Assembly: GCF_020085105.1 (NCBI RefSeq)
Contig: NC_058051.1
Span: forward strand, 4,050,001-4,114,000
Length of the DNA stretch: 64,000 nt
Direction of reading: 5' to 3'
Source of the DNA: Siniperca chuatsi
Taxonomy: Eukaryota > Chordata > Actinopteri > Centrarchiformes > Sinipercidae
Shown: piece after piece, positions 1 through 56,105 of the stretch
Numbering within the stretch: the stretch's first letter is position 1
How the letters are laid out: every line of letters starts with the position of its first letter
Program-made: the position numbers and the translations under genes
The notes under the pieces: model-generated
Database searches by the model: none
What the model was told of the DNA's origin: nothing
The model's input: only the letters and a program-made list of their open reading frames with translations

Positions 1-121
1 TTGAATAACTCAAAGTAACAAAGCATGTGTAAAATCCATAATCCTACTTACAACATTTAAAAGTTGTACGTAATATATATACTTAAAGTGGTCTCATAGG
101 GAAACATTTGTTTGTCTTGAG

Positions 122-814
122 ATGAAAGAGACACAGGCTTTGAGGTGTCCCCTGATGAGGTTGAACCATCCATCGGTGGGGCAGATGATCAGACGGACGC
201 CATTCCAACATCATCCAGCAGTGACTCTCTGAGCATGTCCGATGAACCGGACGCCAGAGCCACGCTGCCCACCCCATGTGACATTCTGGTGTCCTACTCT
301 ACTTTTCCCGGTGTGTTTGTGTCTCAATGTGTGTGTGTGTGTGTTGCATTCATGCGTCTGTGTGTATTCTGATTAATAACAAACACGTGCAAGTCAGAGC
401 TACAGATAGACTTGACTTAATATGTATGTCTTCCTAATGCCGCTTTGACCATGTGTCAAATACAGGTTACGTGTCGTGGAGAGACACCCAGTCCGGTTCC
501 TGGTACGTCGAGACACTGGACCGTATTCTTGAGGAAAATGCTGCCACCGATGACTTGGTCACAATGTTGATGATGGTGAGCTTCTCTTATTATACCAACA
601 AAATGATCTGGGGCTCTATTAAATTCCCTCGACCATTTAGAACTTTTTAATTCAAACATAGACACATCAGATTATTGACTGTCATTATTTCCAGGTTAAC
701 CATGAAGTCTCCCAGCACTCTGCAAAAGGGCTCTACAAGCAAATGCCTGGTTCCTTTAACTTCCTCCGCAAACTTCTCTACTTTCAAAGCCACGCAGAGC
801 GAAGTTCATCTTAA
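122..814 (+). CDS. casp9: Caspase-9, last three coding exons (partial gene)
   Basis: Initiator caspase of the intrinsic apoptosis pathway, activated on the APAF1 apoptosome. Exons are 122-310, 466-575 and 695-814 (stop TAA 812-814). Phases join cleanly: a Gly codon is split across 310/466, and the 575/695 join is phase 0. The first exon opens with GFEV and a Ser/Asp/Glu-rich inter-subunit linker, then reads LPTPCDILVSYSTFPG. The second continues YVSWRDTQSGSWYVETLD and the third includes GLYKQMPGSFNFLRK. These are typical small-subunit (p10) blocks of caspase-9, including the Trp-containing substrate-pocket loop. The CARD and catalytic His/Cys exons lie left of the window. Caspases 3 and 7 have different C-termini, so the assignment is firm. 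The linker holds two Asp-Ala junctions, TD-AIPT and PD-ARAT, which could be processing sites. Confidence 0.93.
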
Positions 815-1544
815 CACTTCTCAGTTTCACTTTCAGGGAACCTTATATGTTTATGGCATGACTGTAATTTCTTGGGATTATGTCGCAGCAGAGTTGCTAA
901 ATTTATGAATTTTTTTAAATTGTGGTTATACTTTCAGTGACCCAATCATGTCTTACTGTACATTTCTATTGTTTGTCATGTCTTGCTGTGTTTTTCAGTC
1001 ATCTTTTCTAACTCTGTAATCGTTTTTTTATATTCTTGGTGTCTTATCGGCACAAAGCAGCTGTACATTTTTAAGTATAGACAATCAACATGATGTTCAG
1101 TTTGTACTCTGCAAAGTGATATAAAAGACTTTGCTGACTCTTATTTCAAGTCTCTTTAATATACTGAAATGGTTCCATTTCATTTGTATTTCAGTCACCT
1201 CAGATCAACCCACACTATTTCAAACATAGGTTTATCTCAAATAGCCTAAACTGCAAACAATTAAAACACTCTGAAACAAGTCATGACCACGATGTTTCTC
1301 ATATCAAATGGGGGTCCCCAGTAGCCTTTATGTATTTGGGGAACTTTGACATGAAAACATTGGGAGTCCCTTTGTTGGTAAGATACAGTGACCCCCATAT
1401 AGCTCTAATTCTTCAGTTAGCCTCTCAGGAAATCTTTAATTGATTCATCCATTGTCTTGCCTCATTATGATGTTATCAGGCCTCCAGAAAAACAGAAACT
1501 TTAAACATTCCAAATGTCAAATAATATACAGCTTCTAAATAAAG
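815..1544 (+). other. Probable casp9 3' UTR with polyadenylation signal
   Basis: AT-rich sequence after the casp9 stop codon with no further coding exon. An AATAAA hexamer lies at about 1539-1544, just before a dispersed repeat starts. The transcript end is inferred from this signal only. Confidence 0.45.
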
Positions 1545-1564
1545 TGTACTTTTGGAAATCATTT

Positions 1565-2125
1565 TTAGCAATGCCTAAGGCAGTGTCAGTCTGTCGGTCC
1601 ACCACTTTGGTCCAGACTGAAATATCTCAACAACTATTGGATGGATTGCCTTGAAATCTGGTTCAGGTATTCGTGGTCCCCAGAGGATGAACTTAGGTGA
1701 TCCCCTGACTAGCTGGTTGACTCCGCTGAGGTTAACGTGTGTTTTTTTGTGAAATGTCTCAACAACTATTGGATGCAGTAATGGATTTCCATGAAATTTG
1801 GGACAGATATCCAGGGTGCCTAGAGGATGAAGCCTACTGACTTAAGTGATCCTTGACCTTTCCTCTAGCACCACCATCAGGGCAGAATATGTCCTATATA
1901 AACAAATACTTGCAAAACTATTCCCATCAGCCTCAGCTGTACTTTGCGTTTAGTGCTAATTAGCAAATGTTAACAGGATAAACTAAGATGGTGACCATAG
2001 TAAACATTATACCTGCTAAACATCAGCATGTTAGCATTATCTTTGTGAGAATGTTAGCATGCTGATGTTAGCATTTAACTCAAAGCACTGCTGTGTGTTA
2101 AGTACAGCCTCACAAAATTCAAATT
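1565..2125. repeat. Dispersed teleost repeat (LSU-like 'two-unit' family)
   Basis: Contains two diverged copies of the phrase ATCTCAACAACTATTGGATG (around 1622 and 1755) followed by CCCAGAGGATGAA-type text. Near 2017-2073 is an inverted motif, AACATCAGCATGTTAGC against GCTAACATGCTGATGTT. This phrase set is common in percomorph genomes as a non-coding interspersed repeat. Class and exact borders are not determined from sequence alone; the family nickname in the call is only descriptive. Confidence 0.6.
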
Positions 2126-2645
2126 CATACAATGGATAATTTTTCTCCCACTCCTCACGACAGTCAGATATATTTTGCTGTAATTAAACAATTCATTAGC
2201 CTGGATTTGTTTGCCAAAAATTGGACAAAGCTATATGACCATATTTTCTCATATTAACATGTTTGTATCATGGCAATTACCTATACCTAAAGGTGTGTTT
2301 CTATGATGTGAGTCTACTGAGAGTTTTTTTCCCCTTCTGATTATCAAATAAATAAATTATGGTTCTTAGTTCATCTTGGGCTATCACTATTGTGTATTCT
2401 CTTCTTTCTTTTTCTCCTCATTTTGATCTTGTTCTGTCTGACTACCTTAATTTCATTATGTGTTTTTTCTCTGTGGTGGTTTTGTTTCTTTCCCAACAAA
2501 AAAAATCCATATTGTTTATACTCTGTTTTTTTTTTGTTTGTTTTTTTGGCCAACAAACTCTACAATGGAGCCAATACAACACAGTACAGTAGATCCTAAT
2601 AATTTATTAGATCATTAGATCTATTTATCTAATCACCAGTTCTTC
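2126..2645. other. Intergenic, nothing recognised
   Basis: AT-rich with T-runs near 2465-2550. Short open frames here are hydrophobic poly-Phe/Leu readings of T-rich DNA and show no family resemblance. Confidence 0.5.
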
Positions 2646-2649
2646 ATAT

Positions 2650-3230
2650 CCATTGCTCACAATCCATTGCTATCTGATTGAGCTCCTCTGATCTTTGGAG
2701 CTCCTCAAGAGTCAGTCCTGGGACCTGTCTTATTCTCCCTTTACATTCTCCCTTTGGCTACATCTCTTATAAGTTCTATGTTGATGTCCAGCTTTATGCA
2801 TTTGTGATATTGAGGAAACTTTCAAATGTCTCTACTTTAAATCATTTTGTGAAGGAGTGGAGATTAGTGCCTGGATGTCTCATAGTTTTCGGCAGTTGCT
2901 GTAAATCACAACAAATCTAAGTTCTTGTCTTGGCGCCAAATCAGACTTTTGAAATTTTACATAAGCACTTTGATTCCCAGTTTAATTTTGAGAAACATCT
3001 TAAGTCAGTTATTCAGTGTTGTTTTTTTCAATTAATAACATTTCCAAACTACTTCCCTTCTTATCTTTCCAACAGCTCGAACAATCATCCATTGTTTTGT
3101 CTCCTCACGACTCGACAATTGTAAAACACTGTATTCTTGTTCAAGCCAAGAAGATACAGCACAATTACAGACATAAATGTAATTTTTAGGAGACAGACTT
3201 GTGCTCTGAAACACGTACAAAGTGGTCATA
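2650..3230 (+). mobile_element. L2-like LINE reverse-transcriptase remnant
   Basis: Broken frames on the plus strand read as the C-terminal part of an L2/CR1-clade reverse transcriptase. Recognisable pieces are PQESVLGPVLFSLYILPLGY, then FYVDVQLYA at the place of the catalytic YADDVQLY box, then FDSQFNFEKHLKSVIQCCFF, and finally a VSSRLDNCK-like tail near 3100-3122. The catalytic Asp-Asp is mutated (VD) and the frame shifts several times, so this is a dead 5'-truncated copy. It lies between casp9 and the lectin gene. Confidence 0.75.
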
Positions 3231-3740
3231 AAAAGTCAGATAATAATAGTTATTGATACACTTTTAGCTTTGACAGTTCCATGTAACACATACACAAGTA
3301 TCACCAGAATATGGTAATCATTACAAAAACGTATTCAGTGTGTTTAATTGTATTAATGTTATTCCAAATGTATTTATTATTTATTTCACCATAGTTAGAA
3401 AAACTAGGAATAGCCAATATTTTAATAGACTGCTGCTCCTCTCGGTTCCCAGGCTTCTTTAGTTTCCCGGTTTGTATGTTTTGTCTGGTTCACTAAAGAC
3501 TTCAAACTGCTCCAGCCTCTTCAGTCTGTGCTCTGAGACTGGATGTCTACTGGCCCGTGTCTCATGGGATTGTCATGTTATTCTCATTTTGGAATTCATA
3601 GCCAGTTGAATAGGAGCCACTGGAGTCAGGTTCAGGTTTGTTTTTCATGATACACACAGACTGCCCTAGATCGAAATTAATAAATACTGAGTATGTCTAT
3701 TCCCACCATCAGTCTCACTCACCTCACCTACCACTGAGTC
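3231..3740. other. Intergenic, 5' flank of the lectin gene
   Basis: AT-rich with no coding similarity seen. It should contain the distal promoter of the downstream lectin gene, but no regulatory motif is recognised beyond the TATA-like box listed separately. Confidence 0.4.
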
Positions 3741-3741
3741 C

Positions 3742-3748
3742 TATAAAA
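3742..3748 (+). promoter_or_regulatory. TATA-like box at the lectin gene start
   Basis: TATAAAA directly precedes the proposed ATG at 3751. A TATA box normally lies about 30 bp before the transcription start, so either it serves an mRNA starting downstream near 3772 (then the chosen ATG would be wrong) or it is not the functional box. It is a genuine conflict with the start choice. Confidence 0.3.
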
Positions 3749-3750
3749 CC

Positions 3751-9468
<5,718 letters not shown>

Positions 9469-9474
9469 GATCAC

Positions 9475-9480
9475 AATAAA
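9475..9480 (+). terminator. Polyadenylation signal of the lectin gene
   Basis: AATAAA six bases after the TAA stop at 9466-9468, giving an unusually short 3' UTR if used. Confidence 0.7.
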
Positions 9481-9960
9481 AAATACGCTAAATCAGCAGC
9501 ATGTGTCTTGTCCATTTGTGCTAATAATTATTTAACAAAAAATCTAAAGAAATGTGCACAAGCAAAGCTTCATGAATCCTATTAGATCAGGAATATAATA
9601 AGATTCTGGTTAAGCTATGACTCTCAGTGTCTGGTGTTTCTGGGTCTTCCAGGAAGTCTAGAGACAGAAAATAACAATGCAACAACTCATTTGCATGTGA
9701 GTTTTCAGGCACCCAGACCATGTTATTGTAAAATAAGAGCAACTGAAGCCACTGGTTAATTCCAAAAACTGTATTTTACATTGCAAACCGAGCAAAACTA
9801 TGTATGTCATGCGGTGCTGTGAGGAGGGTACAGACATACATTAGGAAGATTAAATAGTCACACAAGCACATGACCTAAAGAAATTGGAACTAACTCCTCA
9901 GGTCAAGACTCTGCAGTCTATATACATCAAGACAAGGTGCACTCTATTAAGGAAGTAAAC

Positions 9961-10005
<45 letters not shown>

Positions 10006-10779
10006 GACTGGTGATTTGAAAGAGACATGAATGAGTGATAATTTGTTGTCAGGCTGGAAAAACCATCTCTGAACTGCGGGATGATTGCAACATCACCAAA
10101 CAATGAGTAACACACTTTGTAAATACCCGTCTTGCGAGTTTTGCAATTATGTTTTTCATTTAACTTTAACTGTCTTTTTTGTTCAGGGATTTTTGCATGT
10201 CTCACTTCATGATATTTCTGTAATGTGAGTTGGGATTTTGAGAAATCTGTTTCATTTTGCTCATCATCGTGGTCTACATACAGTAAGTCATTGTCCTCTT
10301 TCAATAGCGTTACACCTTATATAGAATACATTCTGGCTTTAATTGTGTGTTCACATTTTACACGGATGGATAGAAGGCAAAGACAGTTCTTAATCCAGCA
10401 CAATAAATACAGGTGTGTAGAATTCTCAGGCACATAAAGGGGGCACTGGGAGTAACAGATATCTCAGTTTATGAGCCTATTTGCCACCAACAATTGTACA
10501 CCTGGCCAATTAGATGCTGTATTTTCTCTTTTGTCAAAGAAGGGCTTATTTACAATGTCATTTTTTTCTTTACCTGCCAGTAAGAAATTTTGTTAAGCAG
10601 TCATTTTGAGTTTGACACATTACCCCTCCAACATTTATATGATTGCATTTCTAAATATCTAAACATCTAATATCACATTTTGTAGATCTTTTTACACAAC
10701 CCACCTCCTTTCGCCTTATTATTCTTCAAACTTCTATAACAGTTTAAAGTCATGCATAGCATTCATTTTTCAAAGACTA
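9481..10779. other. Intergenic with a (GA)n tract at 9962-9999
   Basis: Between the lectin gene and its decayed copy. A GA microsatellite of about 19 units lies at 9962-9999. A 125-codon minus-strand frame (9927-10304) ends in the repeat-encoded Ser-Leu tail; its N-terminal part is acidic/basic with no recognised domain. Confidence 0.5.
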
Positions 10780-10784
10780 GATTT

Positions 10785-10905
10785 ACTAGGAACTTCCCAT
10801 CGGTTTCAGCTATTTGTGACAAATGCAGATCGGGTGAGAGGACCCTGACTCATCTTTTGTGGTTTTGCCCTGAAGTTAAAAAAAATATGGGTGGAAATAT
10901 TTAAT
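10785..10905 (+). mobile_element. Short L1-like LINE C-terminal fragment
   Basis: The plus strand reads SVSAICDKCRSGERTLTHLL followed by WFCPEVK. This Cys-x2-Cys...Thr-Leu-x-His...Cys pattern matches the C-terminal zinc-knuckle-like end of fish L1 ORF2. Only about 40 residues survive, with a frame disruption after it. Confidence 0.65.
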
Positions 10906-11028
10906 TTACTTAGTATAATCATTGGGAGAAAATTGTTCCAGACTGTGCACTTGCTGTTTTGGTTGCCTGCCTCTCAACTACATTTCTCGCCTCTCTGCCT
11001 TGCCAATTTTTCCTACTCTTTTTATCAG

Positions 11029-11875
11029 ATGATGGGCAGGTTATATTTGTCTATGGCGGTGACTATGGCTGTCGTGACCAGGCCACATGCTCTCACAAAC
11101 GGCCTGGCTCTCAAATTGAAAATGTCTACTGCTCAGACCCCACTGGCAAAGTTGCTGACAGGTACAGTTGCACAATCTTTGTTAAATATAAGGAATATAT
11201 CAAGACTTCAAGAGACAATGTGCTATTGGCACAGGTAGATAAGTTGGGATTCTTGTAAGGTTTCTTCAAAGACAGGCATCAAAAAAGGGAGGCATTTTCC
11301 ATGCTCAAATAACATCCAAGTCCAAGCCACACATTATGTACCAAAAATACATGGACATTTGGTGTGTGTGTGTGTGTGTTTCAAAGTACGGGGCATGCAC
11401 ACCAGTGAAGCGTGTAGTAGCTCAGAGGGTATATTACCAAGAAGTTATAAAACATAGTCTGTGTGTGTTCATGTGATTTCCTTTGGAAATCACCCTTATT
11501 TCTGATGGAAAGGAAATCAGCTTTATAACAGTTATAATGCAGATTTGAAGATGTTAATTGCCATCAACTGGGTAATGGGAAAAACAGCTGTGCTATCAGA
11601 GCGAGCAACTTACATATGTCAATGTAAGTACCTTCACTCTGATGAACAGCCAAATGTGTGGTGTACAATATGGGGTGTGAAAATGGAATGATGCAGAGAT
11701 ATGTACACATAATGTTGCTAGCACACTACTGCTTAAACAGTCAACTGCTACAAAAAACCATGACAAAAAAGCCATCCTACTTATGCTATCAGTTGCTGAA
11801 ATTCTTTGCCTGCACTCAATATTTTCTGTTCTTTTACAGATCCTGGGGTCATTCCAGAGCAGACTCTGTTAGCAT
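11029..11875 (+). pseudogene. Decayed rhamnose-binding lectin 3' exons
   Basis: 11029-11161 is a 133-bp copy of lectin exon 7 (5693-5825, also 133 bp), with intact acceptor and donor, reading DDGQVIFVYGGDYGCRDQATCSHKRP. The sugar-site YGR has become YGC. Near 11578-11623 a copy of exon 8 starts GKNSC but is missing its DPC/KYL core: the sequence jumps from the codons for ASN straight to TTACATATGT. Near 11840 a copy of the terminal exon reads DPGVIPEQTLL. No CRD1 or signal-peptide exon was found nearby. This is a partial tandem duplicate of the lectin gene just upstream, now non-functional. Confidence 0.8.
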
Positions 11876-12811
11876 ACTTAAATTTCATTTTTGTCACTTG
11901 ATTGGCTAGGGAAATATAAAAAATAACAGAATCCTATCTCAGATACATAACTATACTAGACTATCAATATGGAATAGTTCGACCCGTACAGGTTGTGAAG
12001 AAGCTTAACTTTCTGATAGAGTGTGACCCCCAGGTGTTAAACTCCCAGACCTTCTGCTCCTGTCTGAATCTGAACCGACCTGATTGTTCTGATTAACTGT
12101 GTGTGAACGTTTCACAACATCTTCTGTCAGGCAAACTGATTGATCTTGGACGCACTTGACCACCTGTCTTTCATTCTGCCTGTCTCTTCAAGATGCTGCT
12201 GCCCCCCCCCACACACCCACAGTGTGTGGCATACGAAAGACAATGAATGAAAACTTTTATCAAATCTAATTCAGACACTATTTTCTGCTTCTTAAAAGGG
12301 AAAATTCCAATACTTTAAGTTGATAGTCATACAAATCTTCCAGTACTACAGATAAGTGACCAGTCAATGTCAGATGAACAAATTTAATTTTACCAACAGA
12401 CAAGTTGCCTTCAGTTTGTAAATAATACAAAAATAAGGATATTTGGACATACAGTATATCATGCTGATCATGCTTTCAGGAAGTGGCAAAAGGATTTATT
12501 AAAGTATTACTGCATGTGGTTCAAATGCTGTACATTAATCAGAAATGTTAACATTCGTCAACAGGCCACACTTATTACTAAAAATCAAACTGCTGCTGGA
12601 TGTTATTTTAATCACAAAAAAAATCCTATAGGATCACATTTTCTGTGCTCCCTCAAGTAAAGGGATGTAATTTTGTTGCATTGTCAACAAATTGACAATG
12701 CAACAAATTGTTGCAAAACGTAAGCCTTAATGTCCCACAACGTTAATCTGTTAAAATGACTTCATGAAACACGTGAGTGAGCGTAAACATCAGAGGTTAT
12801 CCGCAGCACGA
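11876..12811. other. Intergenic; LRRC47 3' flank
   Basis: No coding similarity seen. TTTATT at 12495-12500 is an AATAAA on the minus strand, about 310 bp past the LRRC47 stop, and is a plausible polyadenylation signal. A short inverted motif TTGTTGCATTGTCAA / TTGACAATGCAACAA lies at 12672-12706. Confidence 0.5.
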
Positions 12812-17837
<5,026 letters not shown>

Positions 17838-17869
17838 GCTGCTGTGCTAAACAGTTGTCTTCTTCTTCT

Positions 17870-18930
17870 TCGCGTTTTTTGGCGGATTGCAGTAGCAACT
17901 TTTATGTGTATACTGCCACCTACCGACCAGAGTATGTAGAACAGGATCTAGTTTACATTAGTCTGTAATAATAAAATACAAAAAATAAAACAAAACTATA
18001 TTCTATTAAACAATGCGGTGTTTATTAAGAAATCTACAGTCACTGCCATCATCTCAGCTGTATAGACTGATAATTTATCATTGACAATTTATCATGACAT
18101 TATCATTTTGATCTTTTGAGCCGTCAGTAAATATTTTTAAGTAATTATAAAAATGATTCATTATATACTGGTTTGCACTATTTCGCCTGCCACACAATCA
18201 TTCTTTAGCTCCGTGATACTAAAATCAACTTTAGCCTTAGGAAATAGCCATGGGGGAACATTAAAGCTCGTTTCTTTAATGTTATATTCTTCTGATTTAT
18301 CTTTTATCTTCCATCCAAAACCATTTCCCTTAAATGTGTTATACTCACAGCATTCATTTAAAACACTTTTGCAGTATTTTGATCCCCAGATCCTCTAAGA
18401 CAAATCCAGTAAGTACATGTTTGTCCCTTCTGAGCTCTAGTGGGCTTCTCCCTATTCAACCAGCACTGCATCACTTGGAGTTGACCTCATTGCAGCAATG
18501 CTAAGTCTCAAGGCTTTGTTTTGTATGCTATCAGTTTTATTTTATTTGGCTGCTGCCCCATAAACAAAACACCCATAATCGATTGCTGAGCTCATCAACA
18601 CTCTATATCTATTAATGCTTATCTGCTCCCCAGTTGTATCCAGATATAGCCTATAGTTCTCATTAGATTAATTAATTTTTTACATTTTGTTTCTAGTTTT
18701 TCAACATGTATCTTCCATGTACATCTTTCATCTAGCCAATCTCCCAGGTAATTGAATTCCTTTACTTTTTCCAAAATGGGGCCTGAGGTACATCTAGCAA
18801 GACTCACTGGTTGAAAGTTTAAATCCCCAATTATATGACCGTTGTTATACCTTTAGAATAGCCTCCCCAATCTTTCTCAGCACACTTGCCTCATCTCTCC
18901 CCCTGATCCATATAGCTCCAAGATGTCAAG
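17870..18930 (-). mobile_element. Non-LTR retrotransposon remnant at the LRRC47 5' side
   Basis: The minus strand reads CTSGPILEKVKEFNYLGDWL then DERCTWKIHVEKLETKCKK near 18690-18800. This is the block after the catalytic motif of a jockey-like/related LINE reverse transcriptase (F-LGVWLDE-TW-HI---KCKK). Toward lower coordinates it continues as a typical LINE 3' end with TACTGCCACCTACCGACCAG on the plus strand near 17912. The 5' part is missing. Its 3' end comes within about 35-40 bp of the LRRC47 start codon. Confidence 0.7.
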
Positions 18931-20863
18931 ATAACCGAGACAATGAAATACATGACATCCGTTTAAATATTTAAAAATAAATAATGTTCTTGACATATAG
19001 GCTACCGTAGGTTTGTGGATGATAAATGTACACGTCTGCCTCAATATACAATATAATCAAAACATAACTACAGAATGTTTAGTTGAGCCCTTATTATAAG
19101 TCCTGTGCATCTCTTGTTCATTTTTTTGTGGAATATTAATATCATGAGGCTTAGATTTGCTTGCCCATGCAGATTTACTGGAAACTGTAAGCGATAATAA
19201 GTTTGAAGTTACCGCTATATGCTATGCCTTTATTTTGGAGATAACATGTTTGACTTCCTATAGTAACTGGCTAGTTGCTCTGCTCCACGCAAGGGCCACG
19301 AAGAAGTAAAAACGCATTATAAAAAGCATTTTGAATGTTTACCGGTATGGCCATTGTGTCAAGATGTAGGCAGAAACATAATACAACCAGAGGTGGGTTT
19401 CGGTAAAGTTGGCTTTAACAAATGTTGATGTCAAAAACTCGCATGCGTATAAAACGACATTGACGACAATCCAAGGCGACTGACGACAGGCCTACCATTG
19501 CGCATGTGCTCGCTGGTTGTTGTCAGCGGTGGTTATGGAGATGAGATGGGACTGCAAGCTGTCAACATTACGGTGATGTTCGTGGTAAGATATCTTTGAA
19601 ATACACGCGAGAAAACTTCTGTATAGTCTAAAATGTATACCAACACAATGTAGGAAATAACGAATGACAGTTGACAGGACATTTATTGGATTTTAGCCGG
19701 CAAAAATACCTTTAGAATACTAGCTACTGTAAAACTAGCCATGTTGGCTGGTTGAGTAGTTACTGTAACTTAGCTAATGCCTCCCGCCCAACATGTTCAA
19801 GAAGGACTTCTCTGTCCTACCCAAGGGGGGTGTGTATGCCATATCCAGGATAGTTTAATTTAGCTAATTTCATGCAGTAAACTGGCCGTTTAATATTTTA
19901 TGTTTTATGTGACAGAAGTAAATCCTTCAACAAATCTTTAAGCCTCTTGCATTCGGCATACTTGCAGCTACTGACGCACATTCAGTGCACACATAAATGA
20001 TGAATAACGTACAGTTTGACATTGCTACCTAACCAGAGTTTGTTTAAAAGCCTTAATGTTATTCTTTTATTGTAAATTTATGGAATGAAATAAATCAAAT
20101 CTTTCTTTAAATTAGTCATTGTTGGCTAATTGCTGTTTGTTGAGCATCATTTGATCAAAACAAGTGTTGTGACATTAAATAGTTTTGGCTGTATTAGTAA
20201 ATATTCAATATTGCCTCTTGTTGTACGTGGTTAAGAGGGACAAAGTGCTGTGACAGGCCTCTAGAATATTCTTCAGATATTTTTGGTTGGGTAAAATCTT
20301 CAGTACTAGTACTGTTACAATACCTGAGTTTAGTTACTGATACCTAAACTATACTTTGTTTCATTATTTTACCCTGAGAAATATACATGTTTGTTTACAC
20401 AAAACCAATTTTTCATAAAGAAAAAGATGCCAAAGTTCTCAAATGTTGAATGCAAGCACCCATACAAGAACAATAAAATGCAGTCTAAAATTGGCAAATT
20501 TTAAATCTGGAACTGTCTAATCAAAGAATAAGTAAACTGGACTGAAAGTCTGACGAGACATTAAATGCCATTTTTCAGTACTTGGTGCTATGGAATTTTC
20601 AAACTAGACACCCACACATATAGGAAGTTTAAACTAGACATCAATATAGAAGCAATGCTCAGGCAGCATTATGCATTATGTCATTATACTGGAAGATGCA
20701 GATGAAACACGAATTGGACTGTCCAGGCCTGTAAAATACATAAATCGTGAAATCACCTTCAACATCATCTTTACATTCATCATAGTCACTAATTGAATTT
20801 CTTTGCACTTTCAGATATTGAATATCAGATATAAAAAAATACAATTAGTTTGTGTTCTATCAG
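18931..20863. other. LRRC47-CEP104 divergent intergenic region
   Basis: Contains the presumed shared promoter area. A CG-containing stretch at about 19430-19590 (less AT-rich than its surroundings) ends in a good donor, CGTG|GTAAGA, at 19584/19585, and could be the untranslated first CEP104 exon. The remainder is AT-rich with no recognised element. Confidence 0.4.
19500..19584 (+). other. Candidate untranslated exon 1 of CEP104
   Basis: The CEP104 start codon lies 14 bp inside an exon whose acceptor is at 20863/20864, so an upstream non-coding exon is required. The stretch ending GTGATGTTCGTG before a strong GTAAGA donor is the best candidate. The left border is unknown. Confidence 0.35.
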
Positions 20864-54131
<33,268 letters not shown>

Positions 54132-56105
54132 AACTGGTTCAGAGCACCCCCACCCCACCCTGCCTCCCTTACACCCAGAGGAGGAACCCAACTGCAACAA
54201 ACACCCCTGATGTAACCCCACCCCACTCCCGTATTTCCCGGCCCAGAGCGTTCCTGCATATCGGCACTTTTAGAAAACACATCTGATAGGTGTCAGATGT
54301 GTTCACTGACATATGCAATAGGATTTTAAAGGCCAATACAGACTTGTGATCTAAGCCACCGATATATTTAACATCTTTTTAGATTATCAAAAATGGAATA
54401 CCCCATCTTATAAGTTTATGTGCAAATTGGCATTACAACGTGGTGTTGTATCCACTTATTGAGACACTATAGATTTACTGTAATTCTAGTCCTTTTCTGA
54501 TCAGTGACAGAAAATCCACACAGAGAAGAGACAGCTGGACTCAACGATGTTAGACCTTTTGCCTCTTTTGTCTATATGTCAAGCATCTGGCGTTACACAA
54601 CTGCCAGACTTGTAAACATGAGCACAGTGTGTGCTGTTTACTGATATCTCCTTACAGGATATCTCGGTTTTGGATCTTATTTTTCATATCGCTTCACTGC
54701 CGTTTGGAGCCTCCATAGTGGGGAATTGTATTGTCTGGTAAATACCCACGTCTTACAAACTCCACACCCTCGATTTGCAATGCGGGCTTTCTGTTATAAA
54801 TGAGATATCTCTGAGCCCATGCTGAGATAACCCTGATGGCATCACTCTGACATCATCAGGGTTAGTTTCTCAGACTTGACAAAGCTCTTCCAGAGAAGAC
54901 ATCATACAACTGTTTTCACAGGCTCGTAAATGAACCTTTCTGTGTAAAACTTATCAAGGTTCCCTCACTGTCCAGCTATCCAAAGCTGCTGTAAATGTGA
55001 ACATTTTATTTTAAAATGATAAAAAAAAATTGGCAATTTTTAGAAATAAAACTAGAATGAGTGATCACCTGTGTAGAATCTGTGTCTGCACAGGATGAAG
55101 GGGTTAAGAGCTTCCCATGAATATGTAATCAGTCACTACAAGCAGAAGACTTTCCCTCCCTTGGCAACACTCCAGCAGACGATGCTTCAATCCTAAAGCC
55201 ATTGACAACCTGAGTGTAGCTTTGCTGTCAGCTTCACGCTCCGCCATGTGTTTACATTTTTCTTTTTATTTCTTGTCTTAAATAAATTATATAGAAGAAA
55301 TGAAGTAGCACTTTGCCAAAGGGATGATGCTTCACTGCTGAATTTTCAGTACAGTATGGACTTAATGTATTTTCCTGCTTAATGCCTGCTGACAATCTTG
55401 AGTAGATGGCACAGTTTTATATGCTCTACTAGTCTAGTGAGAGACACAAAGCCGACATTTTAACTTTAACGAGAAAAACACAATGGAGATGAATGTACTG
55501 TATACAGTAGAATTTGTGTAGCACCTGTTTTTCTTCAATTCTACTCGTTTCTGCTGAATATGACTTAGGCTGACCCCAACAAACAGTTTGAAGCACATCA
55601 GTGGCTTTAAACTGATTTTAACCACAAACTCAGAGTGTAAGTACTCTGACAATAATTCGCAAGATTTATAGTTAACGCTGTAATTTTACGACTTCTGTTG
55701 TACTACACAGTGTCATGACGATGTTGATTGGAATATATCTGTGATTGATCTACAGCCAAGAACTAACAGAAACATCCTTAAAACAGTCTGATGTGTTTAC
55801 AAATTGTAATATTAGGAGGATACATTTTTTATTAATCTGAGCGATAACAGTAACTCTTGTATTAGTGGAGAAACATCTTGAATATAGTTGGTGTATAAAA
55901 TAGTATATTTGGTTTATTAGCCCCCAATCCGTCATCTTGGCTTTAATGTGCTTCTGTTTTGAGGACTATTGCAACAGTGGATATTTTATTGCGTTTTTTT
56001 ATGTGCATAGTAGTCAGTATTTACTGAATAATATTTTTGACATCAAATGGATATTTTTTTCTGCAAAAGTATCTGTATTTGTTTAAATAAAGCTACATTA
56101 AGCTG
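54132..56105 (+). other. Probable CEP104 3' UTR
   Basis: After the stop at 54129-54131 there is no further coding similarity. AATAAA hexamers lie at 55044-55049 and 56086-56091, giving possible 3' UTRs of roughly 0.9 or 2.0 kb. No DFFB-like coding sequence was recognised here. Confidence 0.4.

Noticed and set aside
83-277. Minus-strand open frame across the casp9 exon
   Set aside because: Antisense shadow of a confirmed coding exon; no family resemblance.
9927-10304. 125-codon minus-strand frame
   Set aside because: A third of it is the (GA)n repeat read as Ser-Leu; the rest matches no family and has no splice context.
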